From Streptomyces sp. ICC1 (GTDB lineage: Bacteria; Actinomycetota; Actinomycetes; Streptomycetales; Streptomycetaceae): DNA of 64,000 bases. Under the pieces are notes generated by a model. It saw only the letters and a list, made by a program, of their open reading frames with translations, was not told where the DNA came from and searched no databases. The stretch spans positions 8,076,487 through 8,140,486 of the forward strand of contig NZ_CP030287.1 in the NCBI RefSeq assembly GCF_003287935.1, given 5' to 3'. The position numbers were made by a program, and so were the translations under genes. Below, one piece after another: positions 63,195-64,000 of this stretch; within the stretch, counting starts at the first letter, position 1; each line of letters begins with the position of its first letter.

Positions 63195-63317
63195 GAGTCG
63201 ATCCTTCCTGGGTCCCGCGCCGAACGCGCGCCGACCCGTCGAGAGTATGGCGAAAATTCGCCGACCGTCAATGTTGCGCGATACCGCGAAGAGTGTCGCC
63301 GGCCGGTCGGGGGCGCG

Positions 63318-63979
63318 TCACAGCCAGAGCGTGTCCGCCGCCATCCGCTCGGCCTCCGTCTTCAGCAGGGGCGCGAAGGCCCGCCACAGGAGCAGGCAGG
63401 CCCCCGCGGCGGCCAGGGCGCCGGCGAAGGTGTCGCTCAGCCACTGGGCGTGCTGCCAGGTGCGGCTCCACATCATGGCGCCGGCGTACCCCGTGCCGAA
63501 CAGCCACCACCAGCGCCGGCCGTCCGGCGGGAACAGCACCACCGCGGCGGCGATCATCAGGGCCACGGCGCTGAAGACCTGGCCGGAGGGGTACGAGCCG
63601 TCGTTGACCAGGACCCAGGTGTGCGGCGGTCGCGGCCGGTCGGCCAGGGCCTTGAGGGGCAGCACCACGAGCATGTTGGCCAGGATCGCGGTGGTGAAGA
63701 CGAAGAGCGCCGAGCGCCAGCGCCCGTACATGCACAGGCAGCCCATCAGCAGCAGCGGCACGACCGTGCCGAGCGGGCCGCCGAGACGGTCGAGCACGGT
63801 GGCGAACCCGCTGGCGGAATCGGCGGGCGAGCCCTGCAGCGAAGCGGCCCAGGCGTCGTCGAGGCCCTGGAAGAAGGGCCGTTCGTCGATGCGGACGAGC
63901 AGTCCGATCAGCAGGGACAGCAGGAGCAGCGCCGTGCCCCAGACGAGCGCGTGGCGGGGCGGCGCGGCGGGGACCTGGC
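63318..63979 (-). CDS. PAP2-family membrane phosphatase, 5' end lost
   Basis: This is a partial protein of about 220 residues entering at the right edge. Visible helices include LVWGTALLLLSLLIGLLV, TVVPLLLMGCLCMY and MIAAAVVLFPPD. The PAP2 motifs are KALADRPRPP (KxxxxxxRP), SYPSGQVFS (PSGH with Gln in place of His) and SRTWQHAQWLSD (SRxxxxxHxxxD). The PSGQ change alters a residue that normally supports catalysis. The start codon lies beyond the window; the frame stops being authentic at the adapter-like end. Confidence 0.85.
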
Positions 63980-64000
63980 CTGTCTCCTATAGACATCTCT
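63980..64000 (+). other. Degenerate adapter sequence at the window end
   Basis: The last 21 bases match the Nextera mosaic end CTGTCTCTTATACACATCT plus CC at 18 of 21 positions. This marks a physical contig end rather than genomic sequence. Confidence 0.85.

Overview
The window is GC-rich actinobacterial DNA, almost certainly Streptomyces or a close relative. It encodes a 107-residue mIHF next to gmk, rpoZ, coaBC, metK and priA; a choline/betaine locus; a fused CydCD; a RamB-type regulator opposite isocitrate lyase; many GTG starts; and a 14-bp parS site. It is chromosomal housekeeping and metabolic DNA. I see no phage, plasmid, IS element, CRISPR array, rRNA or tRNA.

Layout. 0-6.6 kb: trpS behind a textbook tandem-Trp attenuator, convergent proC, an ABC drug/lipid exporter with an operator-embedded leaderless start, a small membrane protein, an SH3 protein, and a Ser/Thr kinase running tail-to-tail into a zinc-ribbon membrane protein. 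6.7-12.6 kb: an MFS-MarR fusion exporter, GNAT, NTF2-like and ABM-fold proteins, and a GT87/PAP2 lipid enzyme. 12.6-18.5 kb: a GMC choline-dehydrogenase-like enzyme coupled to a ProV/ProW-ProW/ProX betaine ABC importer. 18.5-25.6 kb: TetR, a 5'-truncated pyrK, pyrD, mIHF, gmk, rpoZ, coaBC, metK and the start of priA. 25.8-32.0 kb: a partial PUFA-type iterative PKS (NPD-like, KS, AT, ACP). 32.2-41.7 kb: a secreted serine hydrolase, a P450, an NTPase-HTH regulator, an MFS exporter, aceA and a ramB-like gene. 41.7-44.9 kb: a B12-responsive region with three cobalamin riboswitches, two of them divergent and driving secreted proteins with a transcobalamin/intrinsic-factor-like make-up. 44.9-50.3 kb: a kinase and a D-amino-acid catabolic cluster (IclR, RidA, PLP deaminase, N-acyl-D-amino-acid deacylase). 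50.3-57.7 kb: a YdcF-like protein, cydCD with parS in its start codon region, a GAF-GAF histidine kinase and a HAD phosphatase. 57.7-64 kb: two esterases, a LacI regulator with matching operators, a frameshifted SUKH protein and a truncated PAP2 phosphatase.

The most interesting biology is the cobalamin-riboswitch pair at 42.3-44.9 kb. It looks like a B12-regulated secreted B12-binding module: an alpha/alpha-barrel repeat domain plus a DUF4430-like domain, with a second DUF4430-like secreted protein opposite it.

The most important caveat is assembly integrity. Degenerate copies of the Nextera transposon adapter occur at 32029-32061, at 44957-44990 (directly after a 102-bp fold-back palindrome) and at the very end of the window. 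Other joins are suspicious without an adapter: priA into a secretory leader into the PKS near 25.6-25.8 kb; a pyrK lacking its FAD domain at 19.1 kb; and cydCD lacking cydAB. Gene content within each segment is reliable, but adjacency across these points should not be trusted.
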